NCBI RefSeq assembly: GCF_024138715.1
Contig: NZ_CP092074.1
Span: 3,472,001 to 3,536,000 of the forward strand
From: Emticicia sp. 21SJ11W-3
Lineage (GTDB): Bacteria; Bacteroidota; Bacteroidia; Cytophagales; Spirosomataceae
Length of the DNA: 64,000 bases
Reading direction: 5' to 3'
Shown: positions 52,100-62,262 of the stretch, in pieces
Numbering within the stretch: position 1 is the first letter of the stretch
How the letters are laid out: the number at the start of each line of letters is the position of its first letter
Notes under the pieces: generated by a model
What the model saw: only the letters and a program-made list of their open reading frames with translations
Databases searched by the model: none
What the model was told of the DNA's origin: nothing
Translations under genes and position numbers: made by a program

Positions 52100-53239
52100 A
52101 TGAAGTTTTTGATGCCCCAAATCAAAAGATGCTTAGCGCTGTTTTTTGTGTTTATGATGCTTTTTCAAAGCTGTAAAAAAGACCAGAATGATACCCTCAG
52201 CGAATCGAAAAACATACAGGCTGAAATCATCGTGCTGCAACCAACCGAAGCCTTGGTCAATCAAACGTATCCAACCAGTTTACAGGGTAAGGAAAACGTA
52301 CAACTCCGCCCGCAGATAAGCGGTTACATAGAAAAAATATATGTCGACGAAGGCGCTTTCGTAAAAGCAGGGCAGCCCCTGTTCAGGATTAATGCCAGCA
52401 TTTACCGTGAACAGAAAAATACGGCATCGGCGGCGCTTTTAATTGCCAAAGCACAACTGGCGGCGGCTCAGCTAGAACTTGACAAATACAAAGTTTTGAG
52501 CGAAAACAAAGTGGTAGCAGATTTTCAATACGAAAAAGCAAGAATCAACTACGAAAACGCCAGGGCTGCCGTACAGCAACAACAAACATTGGTTGCGTCT
52601 GCTGATATAAATCTTGGCTTTGCTATTATAAAAGCACCCATCAGTGGCTACATTGGCAGAATCCTGAAACGTACAGGCGCGTTGGTAGGACCAAACGACT
52701 CTGAGGCATTAACCACTTTGTCGCAGGTAAATGAAATCTACGCCTACTTCTCGCTTCCTGAAAATGAAATACTGAAAATCAATGCTTCGCGCCCAGGAAA
52801 AACCCTGATTGAAAAACTGAAAAGCTATCCTGAATTAACCTTGTTGCTCGCCGATGGTAATAAGTACGGGCATTCCGGAAAAATTGATATGATGGACGGC
52901 CAGTTTGACCAGTCTACCGGCTCGGTTATAATCAGGGCTTCTTTCCCCAATCCTGAATCATTGCTCAGAACCGGTAACACAGGCAGAGTATTGTTAAGTT
53001 CAACCCTGCAAAACGTTTATAAAATTCCGTTACTGGCTACTTACGAGGTGCAAGACAAATTGTTTGTGGGCTTACTTGATAGTAAAAATAAAATGGAATG
53101 GGTGGCGCTAAAAGACTATGTTAAATCAGGAGATTATTTCATTGTGAAGTCAGGTTTCAAAGCTGGCGACAGAATTGTGGCCAATGAATTGGCGAGCATC
53201 CCTGAAAACTCTATTATAACACCTAAAGGGGTTAATTAA
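52100..53239 (+). CDS. RND efflux periplasmic adaptor (membrane fusion protein)
   Basis: About 379 residues from the ATG at 52100. MKFLMPQIKRCLALFFVFMM leads to a lipobox, MLFQSC, so it is a lipoprotein. The layout is AcrA-like: a beta-barrel/lipoyl start LRPQISGYIEKIYVDEGAFV followed by KAGQPLFRI, a coiled-coil hairpin (~95-170, AQLAAAQLELDKYKVLSENK), the second lipoyl half IKAPISGYIGRILKRTGALV, and C-terminal barrel domains. It links the inner-membrane pump to the outer-membrane channel. It is the first gene of a five-gene operon, with an 11-bp gap to the pump gene. Confidence 0.92.
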   Translation: MKFLMPQIKRCLALFFVFMMLFQSCKKDQNDTLSESKNIQAEIIVLQPTEALVNQTYPTSLQGKENVQLRPQISGYIEKIYVDEGAFVKAGQPLFRINASIYREQKNTASAALLIAKAQLAAAQLELDKYKVLSENKVVADFQYEKARINYENARAAVQQQQTLVASADINLGFAIIKAPISGYIGRILKRTGALVGPNDSEALTTLSQVNEIYAYFSLPENEILKINASRPGKTLIEKLKSYPELTLLLADGNKYGHSGKIDMMDGQFDQSTGSVIIRASFPNPESLLRTGNTGRVLLSSTLQNVYKIPLLATYEVQDKLFVGLLDSKNKMEWVALKDYVKSGDYFIVKSGFKAGDRIVANELASIPENSIITPKGVN

Positions 53240-53250
53240 AATTTGAAAAA

Positions 53251-56200
53251 ATGTTAAACAAGATTATAAAAAGGCCCGTACTGGCTACCGTTATTTCAAT
53301 TATACTGGTTCTTTTAGGTATAGTGGGTTTATTGAGGATTCCGATGACACAGTTTCCTGAAATTGCGCCGCCAACTGTATTTGTATCGGGCGTTTATCCC
53401 GGAGCCAATGCTGAGAGTGTAATTCGTTCGGTGATTACACCATTAGAGCAGGCAATAAACGGGGTAGAGAATATGCAGTACATGACCTCCGGCTCATCTA
53501 ACGACGGCAGCTTTTTTATTACCGTCATCTTTAAACAGGGCGTTAATCCGGATCAGGCTGCTGTAAATGTGCAAAACCGTGTGGCACAAGCTAACGCGCA
53601 ACTACCGGCAGAGGTGATTCGCCTCGGGCTGAATACCACCAAGCAGCAGACCAGTAATCTGATGATTGTAAACATCAATAGCAATAAACCCGATAAATAC
53701 AATGAGGCTTTTCTACAGAATTACGCCAATATTAATCTTATTCCTGAGCTGAAGCGAATACCCGGTGTAGGAAACGTGAATATGTTTGGGGCAAAAGACT
53801 ATGCCGTAAGGGTTTGGATTAACCCGGCCAAGCTGGCATCTTATGGCCTTGTGCCTGCCGATGTTGAGACAGCCATACAAAACTATAGCTTTGAGGCATC
53901 GCCGGGAAGCCTGGGTCAGGAAACTGACGCATCTTTACAGTATGTTTTACGCTACAAAGGCAAGTTAAACAAACCGGAAGACTTTGAGCAGATTATTCTC
54001 CGTTCAAAAACCAATGGTTCAGTATTGAGGCTGAAAGACGTTGCCCGCATAGAGTTTGGTCTTTCCAATTATTCAAGCGATACCTTTACAGACGAAAAAC
54101 CCTCGGTAGTTTTTGCAGTGATTCAGGCCAGTGGTTCTAATGCCAACAGCATTGCCATTGAGGTAGAAAAATCGCTTAAAAAGTTTCAGACAACAGCGCC
54201 TGACGGTATTTCGTTCGAGATAATTCAAAGTATGAAAGACCGGCTGGATGCTTCTATCTCTCAGATGAAATGGACATTAATAGAGGCCTTTATTCTGGTA
54301 TTTATTGTGGTGCTGGTTTTTCTTCAGGATTTCCGCTCAACCATTATACCGGCCATAGCCGTGCCTGTCTCTATCATCGGCACATTCTTTTTTATTTATC
54401 TCATTGGGTTTTCTGTTAATGTATTAACCCTATTTGCGCTGGTGTTAGCTATTGGTATTGTGGTAGACGATGCCATTGTGGTTGTTGAGGCCGTTCATGC
54501 CAAAATGCAGCAAACCGGCGACACCGCCCGGGTAGCCACGGCCTCGGCCATGGGCGAAATCAGCGGTGCCATTATTTCTATTACACTGGTTATGTCGGCA
54601 GTTTTTCTTCCGGTAGGCTTTATGGAAGGCCCGGCGGGTGTATTCTATAAGCAGTTTTCGTACACACTTGCCATTGCCATTCTTATATCTGCAGTAAATG
54701 CACTTACATTAAGCCCGGCATTATGCGCCTTGTTATTGAAAAATACACATAATGATTCGGGCAAAGATAAACAGAATTTTACCCGGCGCTTTGCTGTTGC
54801 CTTCAATGTGGGTTTTGAGCAACTGACCCATAAATACATAAGGGCCGTAAAGTTTTTTGGTAAAAGAAAAATGATAACCGTGGTAGCGCTGGTAGCTATT
54901 TCTACCGGTGCATTTTTTCTGATGAATACAGCTCAGAAAGGCTTTGTACCGGAAGAAGATGACAACAACCTGACATTTGTGGTTAACCTTCAGGCTGGTG
55001 CCAATTTACAGTTTATTACAAAAGAAATGGAGAAAGCCACAAAAATTGTAATGGCACAGCCGGAGGTAAAAAGTATAAGCACAGTTACGGGCTTCAGCCT
55101 TTTCAGTTCGGGGTCTTCGCCAAATGCCGCTATGGGTTTTATTACTTTGAAAAACCCGAAAGACCGCGGAGAAACATCAGAAATTAACCAGGTGATGCAC
55201 AAAATAGAAAGTGCAATGAAAGGAAAAATACGTGGCGAAATTCTTATATTCCGCAACCCTGCGGTAGAAGGTTTTGGTACGGCGGGCGGCGTAGAATTTG
55301 TGTTACAGGACCGGACTTCAGGAAACATTTCTGCCTTTGAATCCATCAGCCAAAAAGTTATAACGGCATTGAACGGACGGCCAGAGATTGGTACGGCATT
55401 TACTACATTCAGAAGTGATTACCCACAATATGAGGTGATACTAAACGAAGATAAGGCACAACAACTGGCATTAACCCCAAAAGAAGTAATGGATGCCCTT
55501 GAGCTTTATCTGACGGGGTCGCAAACAACAGACTTTGTGCGTTTTGGCAGGTTGTACAGGGTAAATGTACGCTCAGAGGCCGAGTTCCGGAAAGACGAAT
55601 CTTCATTGAACAATATCATGATACGGAATAACCTAAACCAGATGGTACCCATTGCCACGCTTGTTACACTCAAAAAAGTATATGGCCCACAGGGTATCAG
55701 CCGGTATAATTTGTATAACAGTATCAGCGTAAATGTGAATGCTGCACCCGGTATAAGCAGTGGTAAAATTATGGATGTAATAGATGAGGTAATGAAAAAA
55801 GAACTGCCCAAAGGTATTAGTTACGAATATGCCGGGCTGAGCCTTCAGGAACGCAATTCAGGTTCGCAAATGGTGTTTATTTTTGGGCTAAGCATATTAT
55901 TTGTGTACTTTCTGCTGGCTGCCCAGTACGAAAGCTACCTGCTGCCTTTGTCGGTTATGTTATCGCTGCCAACCGGTATTCTTGGGGTATTTCTGGCTAC
56001 CAGGCTGGCAGGTATTGATAACAACATTTATGTGCAGATAGCCTTAATTATGCTTGTAGGGCTATTGGCCAAAAATGCTATTCTGATTGTTGAGTTTGCC
56101 ATTCAGCAACGCAAAGCCGGGATGTCTGTTTATGATGCAGGTATTGCCGGTGCCCGATTACGCCTGCGGCCTATTCTGATGACATCTTTTGCTTTTATAG

Positions 56201-56382
56201 CCGGATTAATACCGTTGATTTTTGCCAAAGGCGGAACAGCCATCGGTAATAAGTCTATCAGTATCAGCGCTGCGGGTGGAATGTTAAGTGGGGTAATATT
56301 GGGTATAATAATAATCCCGGTTTTGTATATGATTTTCCAGAACCTGCAGGATAAAATAACCGGTAGCAGGCAAGCAAACTAA
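53251..56382 (+). CDS. RND multidrug efflux pump (AcrB/HAE1 family)
   Basis: 1043 residues, full length for HAE1. It starts KRPVLATVISIILVLLGIVG, with PMTQFPEIAPPTVFVSGVYP after the first helix. Repeated porter domains contain GANAESVIRSVITPLEQAIN. The central helices carry the proton-relay motif LALVLAIGIVVDDAIVVVEA (Asp-Asp in TM4), and TM10 the conserved Lys region. The C-terminal half has ILMTSFAFIAGLIPLIFAKG. The trimeric pump exports drugs, dyes or detergents using proton force. Adaptor and TolC-like genes flank it with gaps of 11 and 1 bp. Substrates are unknown. Confidence 0.95.
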   Translation: MLNKIIKRPVLATVISIILVLLGIVGLLRIPMTQFPEIAPPTVFVSGVYPGANAESVIRSVITPLEQAINGVENMQYMTSGSSNDGSFFITVIFKQGVNPDQAAVNVQNRVAQANAQLPAEVIRLGLNTTKQQTSNLMIVNINSNKPDKYNEAFLQNYANINLIPELKRIPGVGNVNMFGAKDYAVRVWINPAKLASYGLVPADVETAIQNYSFEASPGSLGQETDASLQYVLRYKGKLNKPEDFEQIILRSKTNGSVLRLKDVARIEFGLSNYSSDTFTDEKPSVVFAVIQASGSNANSIAIEVEKSLKKFQTTAPDGISFEIIQSMKDRLDASISQMKWTLIEAFILVFIVVLVFLQDFRSTIIPAIAVPVSIIGTFFFIYLIGFSVNVLTLFALVLAIGIVVDDAIVVVEAVHAKMQQTGDTARVATASAMGEISGAIISITLVMSAVFLPVGFMEGPAGVFYKQFSYTLAIAILISAVNALTLSPALCALLLKNTHNDSGKDKQNFTRRFAVAFNVGFEQLTHKYIRAVKFFGKRKMITVVALVAISTGAFFLMNTAQKGFVPEEDDNNLTFVVNLQAGANLQFITKEMEKATKIVMAQPEVKSISTVTGFSLFSSGSSPNAAMGFITLKNPKDRGETSEINQVMHKIESAMKGKIRGEILIFRNPAVEGFGTAGGVEFVLQDRTSGNISAFESISQKVITALNGRPEIGTAFTTFRSDYPQYEVILNEDKAQQLALTPKEVMDALELYLTGSQTTDFVRFGRLYRVNVRSEAEFRKDESSLNNIMIRNNLNQMVPIATLVTLKKVYGPQGISRYNLYNSISVNVNAAPGISSGKIMDVIDEVMKKELPKGISYEYAGLSLQERNSGSQMVFIFGLSILFVYFLLAAQYESYLLPLSVMLSLPTGILGVFLATRLAGIDNNIYVQIALIMLVGLLAKNAILIVEFAIQQRKAGMSVYDAGIAGARLRLRPILMTSFAFIAGLIPLIFAKGGTAIGNKSISISAAGGMLSGVILGIIIIPVLYMIFQNLQDKITGSRQAN

Positions 56383-56383
56383 A

Positions 56384-57781
56384 ATGAAAACACTCATCAA
56401 ATATAGCATAGCCATTGTGTTGGTTGCTGGCGTCTTGCAATCGTGCAAGGTAACGAAAGACTATGCCCGCCCGGAGCTGCGCCTTCCGGCCTCATTCGGT
56501 AATTCAATATCAGTAGCCGACAGCGTGGCCGAATTACCCGCCTACCAGCAGTTTTTTTCAGATGTGTATCTGATAAGATTGCTTGACCAGGTGATGGAAA
56601 ACAATCCTGATTTACTTGTGGCATCAGAACAGATGGTGGCCTCAGAAGCATCCTTAAAAAGTGTAAAACTCAATTATCTGCCTGATATTAACCTGCAGAT
56701 TAATTCGGGTGCGCAAAGAATTTCAAAAAACAGTATGGTGGGGTCTTTTGCTGGCAACCTTTTGTTTGAAGAATATAATCTGGCCACGGCTGTATCGTGG
56801 GATATTGACTTCTGGGGCAGGCTTAAAAGACAACGTGAAGAGGCCCTGGCAAATTACCTGAGCCGTGCCGAAAACCGCCGGGCTTTACGGGTACAATTGG
56901 TGGCCCTTACTGCCCAGGCTTACTATAATCTGCTTGGTCTTGACGAACAACTACGGATTACGCAAGCGGTGGAGAAAACCATGACGGAAACACTTGGTTT
57001 ACTAAAAACACAATGCTCTGTAGGAGACGCCACCTCGCTGGCAGTACAGCAATCAGCCGCACAATTGGCAGAAACCCGGGCATTAATTCCGGAAATAAAA
57101 GCCAGCATACAGGCGCAGGAAAATGCCCTGCGAACCTTAAGCGGCAATTACCCGGGTAACATTCAGCGCCCGGGGGCATTGCAAGGCAGGGCCTTCAGAA
57201 TAGATATTGATGCCGGTATTCCTGCCGGATTGTTAGCCAACCGCCCTGATGTAAAACAGCAGGAATTACTTTTACAGGCCGCCAATGCAAGAATTGGCAT
57301 AGCAAAAACAGCGTTTTACCCTGGTTTAATTGTTACGGGGCAAGGTGGGCTGAACGCAATTAAGGCAAGTACCTGGTTTTCAGTACCCGCTTCTCTGTTC
57401 GGAACCTTCTCGGCAGGTTTAACCCAGCCGGTTTTTAACAGGCGCAATATTAAATCTGCATACGAGCAGGCGGTGCATCAAAAAGGAGCAGCCGTGCATG
57501 AGTTCAGGAAGTCGGTGCTGGTAGCGGTTGAAGAAGTAAGTACTTCGCTGGCCCATATCGACCAGATAAAAGTGCAGTTGGCAGAAGTAAACAACCGCAA
57601 AATAGCTATGGAAAAGGCAATAGCTGATGCCCGGATGCTCTATGCGGCCGGAGAAGCCAACTATCTGGAAGTGCTGGATGTACAGCAACGCTACCTGCAA
57701 GCCAATTTGGCGTTTATAACTGTTACGCAAAAAGAAATAAATGCTTATATTGCCACATACAAAGCCTTAGGAGGAAATTAA
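56384..57781 (+). CDS. RND outer-membrane channel (TolC/NodT family lipoprotein)
   Basis: 465 residues. The signal ends in a lipobox, AGVLQSC (about 22). The first half has NPDLLVASEQMVASEASLKS (the OEP duplication) and FEEYNLATAVSWDIDFWGRL, typical of NodT-type channels. The second half repeats the fold: PAGLLANRPDVKQQELLLQA, then ARIGIAKTAFYPGLIV and AYEQAVHQKG. It forms the trimeric outer-membrane exit duct. It starts 1 bp after the pump gene, and the histidine-kinase gene begins right after its stop. Confidence 0.93.
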   Translation: MKTLIKYSIAIVLVAGVLQSCKVTKDYARPELRLPASFGNSISVADSVAELPAYQQFFSDVYLIRLLDQVMENNPDLLVASEQMVASEASLKSVKLNYLPDINLQINSGAQRISKNSMVGSFAGNLLFEEYNLATAVSWDIDFWGRLKRQREEALANYLSRAENRRALRVQLVALTAQAYYNLLGLDEQLRITQAVEKTMTETLGLLKTQCSVGDATSLAVQQSAAQLAETRALIPEIKASIQAQENALRTLSGNYPGNIQRPGALQGRAFRIDIDAGIPAGLLANRPDVKQQELLLQAANARIGIAKTAFYPGLIVTGQGGLNAIKASTWFSVPASLFGTFSAGLTQPVFNRRNIKSAYEQAVHQKGAAVHEFRKSVLVAVEEVSTSLAHIDQIKVQLAEVNNRKIAMEKAIADARMLYAAGEANYLEVLDVQQRYLQANLAFITVTQKEINAYIATYKALGGN

Positions 57782-58897
57782 ATGGAGAACCAGGAAACAA
57801 CCCGCAGCAGCCTTTTCTGGAAACGTGTTTTCCATTGGAGTGGCGTGCCGGTTTCTTTGGCATTAGCTAATTTTATCCAGTATCTTCTTAACCCAAAAAG
57901 TAGTTGTTGGTATTTTTATGTAGAAGCCAAATGGTTTGAAATCGGCCTTAACATTGCCGGTGGTATTTTGATGTACGGCATTCTGTTCTGGATGATCAGA
58001 CTCATTTTCGGGTGGATTAATCAAAAAAATGTATTCAGAAATCACATGCTTCTGCATTTTCTCATCACTACCGGGGTGGTTATCTGTTGTATGTTCTTAT
58101 TGCTATATCTTGAAAACGTGATTTATGATTGGAATTATCCGCAGACAGCGACAGACATCAAAGAGAGCGAACAAGGTCTGAGAAGTTATCTGGTGGTTAA
58201 TATGCTAGTAGCTGCTTTTGTAAACAGCTTTTACCATTCTTATTACTTCTTTGAACAATGGAAAGCTAAAGTGATTGAAAGTAGTAAATTGGAGTTATTT
58301 TCTCATCAGTTGATAGAAAATGCCCTTCAGTCTGAATTGCAGATACTCAAGTTACAACTTGACCCGCATTTTCTGTTCAATAATTTTAGCATACTAACCC
58401 AACTGATTGAAACCGACAAAAAAGCCGCGCAGGAATTTTTGGCTAACTTATCAAAGGTTTATCGGTATATTCTGGCCACCGGAAAAACGGATGTAGTACC
58501 TCTGACAGAAGAACTGAAGTTTTTAGAAACCTATTTTCATCTTATTAAGATACGGCATGGTGAAACCATTCATTTAACGGCCAATATTTCAGATTCAGAT
58601 AAAAGAAAGGGTATTCCACCCGTAACCTTACAACTATTGCTCGAAAACGCCATCAAACATAATATTTCAACCATTAAACAGCCCTTGAATTTAACTATTG
58701 AAAGCGCAGAAGATGGTAAAATTGTAGTAAAAAACAACCTGCAGCCCATCAATATTGATTATAAAAGTACAGGAATGGGCTTAAAAAATATTATGGAACG
58801 GTACCAGCTATTAGAAGGCAAAATACCGGAAATCACTAAAACGGCGTCTTCATTTGAAGTAAAACTGCCGCTGTTAAATGTATTGGTTGCACAATGA
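57782..58897 (+). CDS. Sensor histidine kinase, LytS/YehU type
   Basis: 371 residues. Four membrane helices fill about residues 20-160, with no clear extracellular sensor domain. A His_kinase domain follows: LQLDPHFLFNNFSILTQLIE, where H196 is the phosphorylated histidine, and a HATPase-like end (LLENAIKHNISTIKQPLNLT, GMGLKNIMERYQLLEGK). The ATG follows the channel gene without a gap, and its end overlaps the LytTR gene by 4 bp. It would respond to an envelope or drug signal and phosphorylate the following regulator. Confidence 0.9.
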   Translation: MENQETTRSSLFWKRVFHWSGVPVSLALANFIQYLLNPKSSCWYFYVEAKWFEIGLNIAGGILMYGILFWMIRLIFGWINQKNVFRNHMLLHFLITTGVVICCMFLLLYLENVIYDWNYPQTATDIKESEQGLRSYLVVNMLVAAFVNSFYHSYYFFEQWKAKVIESSKLELFSHQLIENALQSELQILKLQLDPHFLFNNFSILTQLIETDKKAAQEFLANLSKVYRYILATGKTDVVPLTEELKFLETYFHLIKIRHGETIHLTANISDSDKRKGIPPVTLQLLLENAIKHNISTIKQPLNLTIESAEDGKIVVKNNLQPINIDYKSTGMGLKNIMERYQLLEGKIPEITKTASSFEVKLPLLNVLVAQ

Positions 58898-59649
58898 ATT
58901 ACCTGATTATAGAAGACGAACAGCACAATGCCGAACTACTGAAAAGCATGGTAGAAAAGGTAGCCAGAAATGCTCATTTACTGGCGGTTTTACCTACTGT
59001 TCAGGAGAGTATTGAATGGCTGAATGCCAACCCGGCTCCGGACCTGATTTTTATGGATATCCGCTTGGCCGACGGTTTGTCTTTCGAAATATACAAAGAA
59101 GTAAAGATTGAGTCGCCTGTTATTTTTACAACAGCTTATGATGAATACGCCTTGCGAGCCTTTAAGGTTTATGGTGCCGCTTACCTGTTGAAACCTGTGG
59201 CAAAAGAAGAGTTGGAAGAAGCCATAGAAAAAGTAAACGAATACCGTTCATTACTATCGGCGCAAGATGTGAATGGTATTTTTGATATTCTGCGAGCTCA
59301 GCAAAAAACATATAAAAGCCGGTTCCTGTTGCATTATCGCGAAACATACAAGGTAGTTTCGGTAAATGATATAGATTATATTTTTCTCGAACACAAGATA
59401 GTACATTTTAAGCTCCTTGATGGCTCAACCATTGCTGTCCCTTACACACTTGAGGAGCTGGAAGAACAACTAGACCCGGTTTTTTTCTTTCGGGTAAACA
59501 GGCAGTATATTATACATATTAACAGCATTGAAGGTATACACAAGTACTTTAGTGAGAAAGCCAAAATTGTATTGAAGAGTGATCGCAATGCAGAGGTAAT
59601 TGTAAGCCGAAGCCGGATGCCGCAATTTAAACTGTGGCTTGGCGGATAA
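58894..59649 (+). CDS. LytTR-family response regulator
   Basis: 251 residues. The receiver domain (1-120) starts NYLIIEDEQHNAELLKSMVE, with phospho-acceptor D55 in LIFMDIRLADG and switch Thr/Lys in IFTTAYDEYALRAFKVYG and LLKPV. The LytTR DNA-binding domain (~150-248) contains LLHYRETYKVVSVNDIDYIF, FFRVNRQYIIHINSIEGIHK and the end VSRSRMPQFKLWLGG. It overlaps the kinase gene by 4 bp (ATGA). It most likely controls the operon it ends. Confidence 0.92.
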   Translation: MNYLIIEDEQHNAELLKSMVEKVARNAHLLAVLPTVQESIEWLNANPAPDLIFMDIRLADGLSFEIYKEVKIESPVIFTTAYDEYALRAFKVYGAAYLLKPVAKEELEEAIEKVNEYRSLLSAQDVNGIFDILRAQQKTYKSRFLLHYRETYKVVSVNDIDYIFLEHKIVHFKLLDGSTIAVPYTLEELEEQLDPVFFFRVNRQYIIHINSIEGIHKYFSEKAKIVLKSDRNAEVIVSRSRMPQFKLWLGG

Positions 59650-60713
59650 GTAGTTATAAAAACTAAACCCCGGATTCCGGAGCCTAAAACGCGGCTGTAA
59701 ATTTAACTGAGTCAGGTGAAAATTTAGTTAAAATGACACAGTTCAGTTTACATAACCGTTAACAGGAATAAAAAAGGAAATGATAGATTTTAATTCCAGA
59801 TTAATCGTTTCTTTTTTTGAAATGTCATCAGGCATACTTAAATTGCAGATATTTATTCATTGTGACTTTATGTTATTTATTGTTGGACAAAAATACTTCT
59901 GAAAATAAGTAATTTGCTAAATATCAATTCCTGAAACATTTCGCATCAAAGTTACTCTTTGGGTTTGCAAACTTTTTATTTCTGTTATCAATCATAATGA
60001 AAAAAAATCTACTAGCTTTTAGGTTTCTGCTTATTTGTATATTTCAAGAAGTTAAATCTCAGTCCATCAGTATGGGTTATTTATCTCCGGCACAATGTGC
60101 AGGCAACCGGATATAAGTACTTTTTTCAACCAGTGGTATTCGTCTATTCCTGAAAATAGTTGACTAAATCAAGGTAGAGTTACGGCAAACGTATATTTCT
60201 ATGAAAGACCTATAAAACCACTAAATTAAAGAGTTCGTAACCAGCTTAAAAAAGGTAGAGCTAAAACACATAGCATAGAAGAAATTAGTAGCTATTGCAG
60301 ATGAAACAGAAAGGATACCTATACTAAAAAAGGCAAAGCCAAACAATTGGCTAGCTGATACAAACCTATCCAATAAAAACAGGTATGCCTCATGAGTTAC
60401 TTCGCCATAAACTTTACATTGACATGGTAATTTACGGTGCATAGAATAAAACCAGGCAGAGCATTTTTGCCTGGGATTTTAAGCAGTAAAGGTCTCTTCA
60501 TAGAAGAGTAAAAGAGATTTAAACTCGCAACCAATTGTCCATTTCTAACTAATTGTATCGATTATTTAGACCTTGAAAATTGAATGGATTCCGTTGTTTC
60601 AGCACTGTAAATAATTAACAAAAAATTGTTTAATCAAAAACTTGAAAAATATTTATTAATTCATATTTTGCGATTCTTTTAAATCAATCATATAAGTTCT
60701 ATTAATATTTCGA
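59650..60713. other. Long region without intact genes
   Basis: A 1,064-bp stretch. At 59998 an ATG begins a secreted-type peptide of 38 codons (MKKNLLAFRFLLICIFQEVK, then SQSISMGYLSPAQ) that stops early, so it may be a relic of an exported protein. The rest has many stops in all frames and no recognisable family. The region looks eroded. Confidence 0.45.
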
Positions 60714-61289
60714 ATGGCAATCACATTAACAAAAGGACAAAAAGTAGATATTGGTTTATCTAAAATTAGTGTTGGGCTTGGCTGGACACCCAACGAAGGT
60801 ACTGGATTTAAGTTCGATTTAGATGTCTCTGCAATCTCGATTGATAAAAACAGACTCCTTCCTGAAGAAGAGTTTTTCGTGTTTTATGGTAATAATGATT
60901 CTCCGGATGGAGCAATTCATCATACAGGTGATGACCCTACCGGTGGAAATAGTGAAGAAGGAGACGATGAAACAATTGAAATTGATTTAAATAAGATTGA
61001 CAATAGAATATTGGAAATACTATTTATTGTGACTATTGACGAAGCTTTTGCAAGAAAGCAAAATTTCGGACAAGTACGAAATTCCTATATTCGTATCGTT
61101 GATGACTCTACAGGTACTGAAATAGCCAAATACGAACTTGGAGAAGATTTTTCGATTGAAACCGGTATAGAATTTGGCAGACTTTATAAGCGTGAAGGTA
61201 AATGGAAGTTTGAGGCATCTGGTATTGGCTATAAAGAAGATTTGGCGTTTTTTCTTGCTAAGTACTTTAAAGGGCAAATTATTAAATAA
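60714..61289 (+). CDS. TerD-family protein (first copy)
   Basis: 191 residues, one TerD domain. It opens AITLTKGQKVDIGLSKISVG followed by LGWTPNEG. The calcium-site region DSPDGAIHHTGDDPTGGNSE followed by EGDDETIEIDL matches the family's GDxxxGxxxGDDExxxVxL signature. It ends in GREGKWKFEASGIGYKE-like sequence (YKREGKWKFEA). TerD proteins bind Ca2+ and are tied to tellurite, phage and envelope stress responses. A small gene and a second TerD follow on the same strand with short gaps, suggesting an operon. Confidence 0.88.
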   Translation: MAITLTKGQKVDIGLSKISVGLGWTPNEGTGFKFDLDVSAISIDKNRLLPEEEFFVFYGNNDSPDGAIHHTGDDPTGGNSEEGDDETIEIDLNKIDNRILEILFIVTIDEAFARKQNFGQVRNSYIRIVDDSTGTEIAKYELGEDFSIETGIEFGRLYKREGKWKFEASGIGYKEDLAFFLAKYFKGQIIK

Positions 61290-61310
61290 AAAAACCTACT
61301 ATAAATAAAA

Positions 61311-61580
61311 ATGAACAATTCATTATTGCAATTTGCAATTTCTTTATACGCTGCTGACTTACCTCACGAAAGTATTATCAACTCATTGATTTCCAAAGGA
61401 GCAAGCCCTTCCGAAGCACAGCATATTTTAGACATCGCCACTATTACGTATTGTACTCAAAATGGACAAGTTTCGCAGCAGTCTGAGCCTGCCGAAGAAG
61501 AAGTTGGCTTTGGCGCAATAATAAAAGTCATATTTTCTATTATTGGTTTAGTCCTGGCGGTTGTTAAGTGTATGAATTAA
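61311..61580 (+). CDS. Small protein between two TerD genes
   Basis: 89 residues. The N-terminal half is helical (LLQFAISLYAADLPHESIIN, SKGASPSEAQHILDIATITY), and the C-terminal end is a membrane helix (IIKVIFSIIGLVLAVVKCMN). It starts 21 bp after the first TerD gene and ends 37 bp before the second. Probably a membrane-tethered partner of the TerD proteins. No family recognised. Confidence 0.6.
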   Translation: MNNSLLQFAISLYAADLPHESIINSLISKGASPSEAQHILDIATITYCTQNGQVSQQSEPAEEEVGFGAIIKVIFSIIGLVLAVVKCMN

Positions 61581-61617
61581 AAAACTATTCAAAAGAGTAC
61601 AAAAATCTTCAAAAAGT

Positions 61618-62262
61618 ATGGCAATAAATCTTCAAAAAGGGCAAACTATCGACTTAAGAAAAAATGATAAAGGCGAAGTATATGATTTGACCAGAGTAAT
61701 TATTGGTTTAGGTTGGGATATTCGTAAAAAGAACTTAAATTCGTCTAATTCGGATTACGACCTGGATGTTGTTGCTTTTGTTCTAGATTCAAATAAGAAA
61801 ATTGCAAATCTGGGTAGAATGGTTGAATTTAATGGTAATAAATTTAACTTTATAGGCAGCGACATTATATTTTATAACAATCAAAAACACCCATCCGGAC
61901 ATATTAAATCAACAGGTGATAACCGGACAGGAGATGGTGATGGCGATGACGAACAAATCATTGTATCTTTAGATTCATTAAGTTCTGAGTATCAAAGTAT
62001 CGTTATTTTAGTTACTATCTACCAGGGAAGATTAAATAATCAGCATTTTGGAATGGTTAATAATGCCTTCATAAGAGCGATAGATGCGAGGGGTAAAGAA
62101 ATAGCTCGTTATAATCTTTCAAATGATGCTACTTATAATGGGATGTGTTCGATGACTTTTGCGGAGATTTATCGTAAAGATGGCACATGGAAATTTAGAG
62201 CAATTGGTGATCCTAGTCCCAATGATAATTTTACCGAATTGATAGGTAAATATCTAAATTAA
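61618..62262 (+). CDS. TerD-family protein (second copy)
   Basis: 214 residues, one TerD domain with a few extra residues in the N-terminal half. AINLQKGQTIDLRKNDKGEV opens it, and IIGLGWDIRKKN follows. The calcium-site segment HIKSTGDNRTGDGDGDDEQI is complete, and the C-terminal SMTFAEIYRKDGTWKFRAIG is typical. It is clearly different from the first copy, so the pair is an old duplication. A decayed copy closely related to this one lies at 63439-63930. Confidence 0.88.
   Translation: MAINLQKGQTIDLRKNDKGEVYDLTRVIIGLGWDIRKKNLNSSNSDYDLDVVAFVLDSNKKIANLGRMVEFNGNKFNFIGSDIIFYNNQKHPSGHIKSTGDNRTGDGDGDDEQIIVSLDSLSSEYQSIVILVTIYQGRLNNQHFGMVNNAFIRAIDARGKEIARYNLSNDATYNGMCSMTFAEIYRKDGTWKFRAIGDPSPNDNFTELIGKYLN

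Noticed and set aside
60221-60442. Minus-strand 73-codon frame, and possible transposase remnants on the plus strand
   Set aside because: No terminal repeats, no transposase motif that I can defend; the region is simply eroded.
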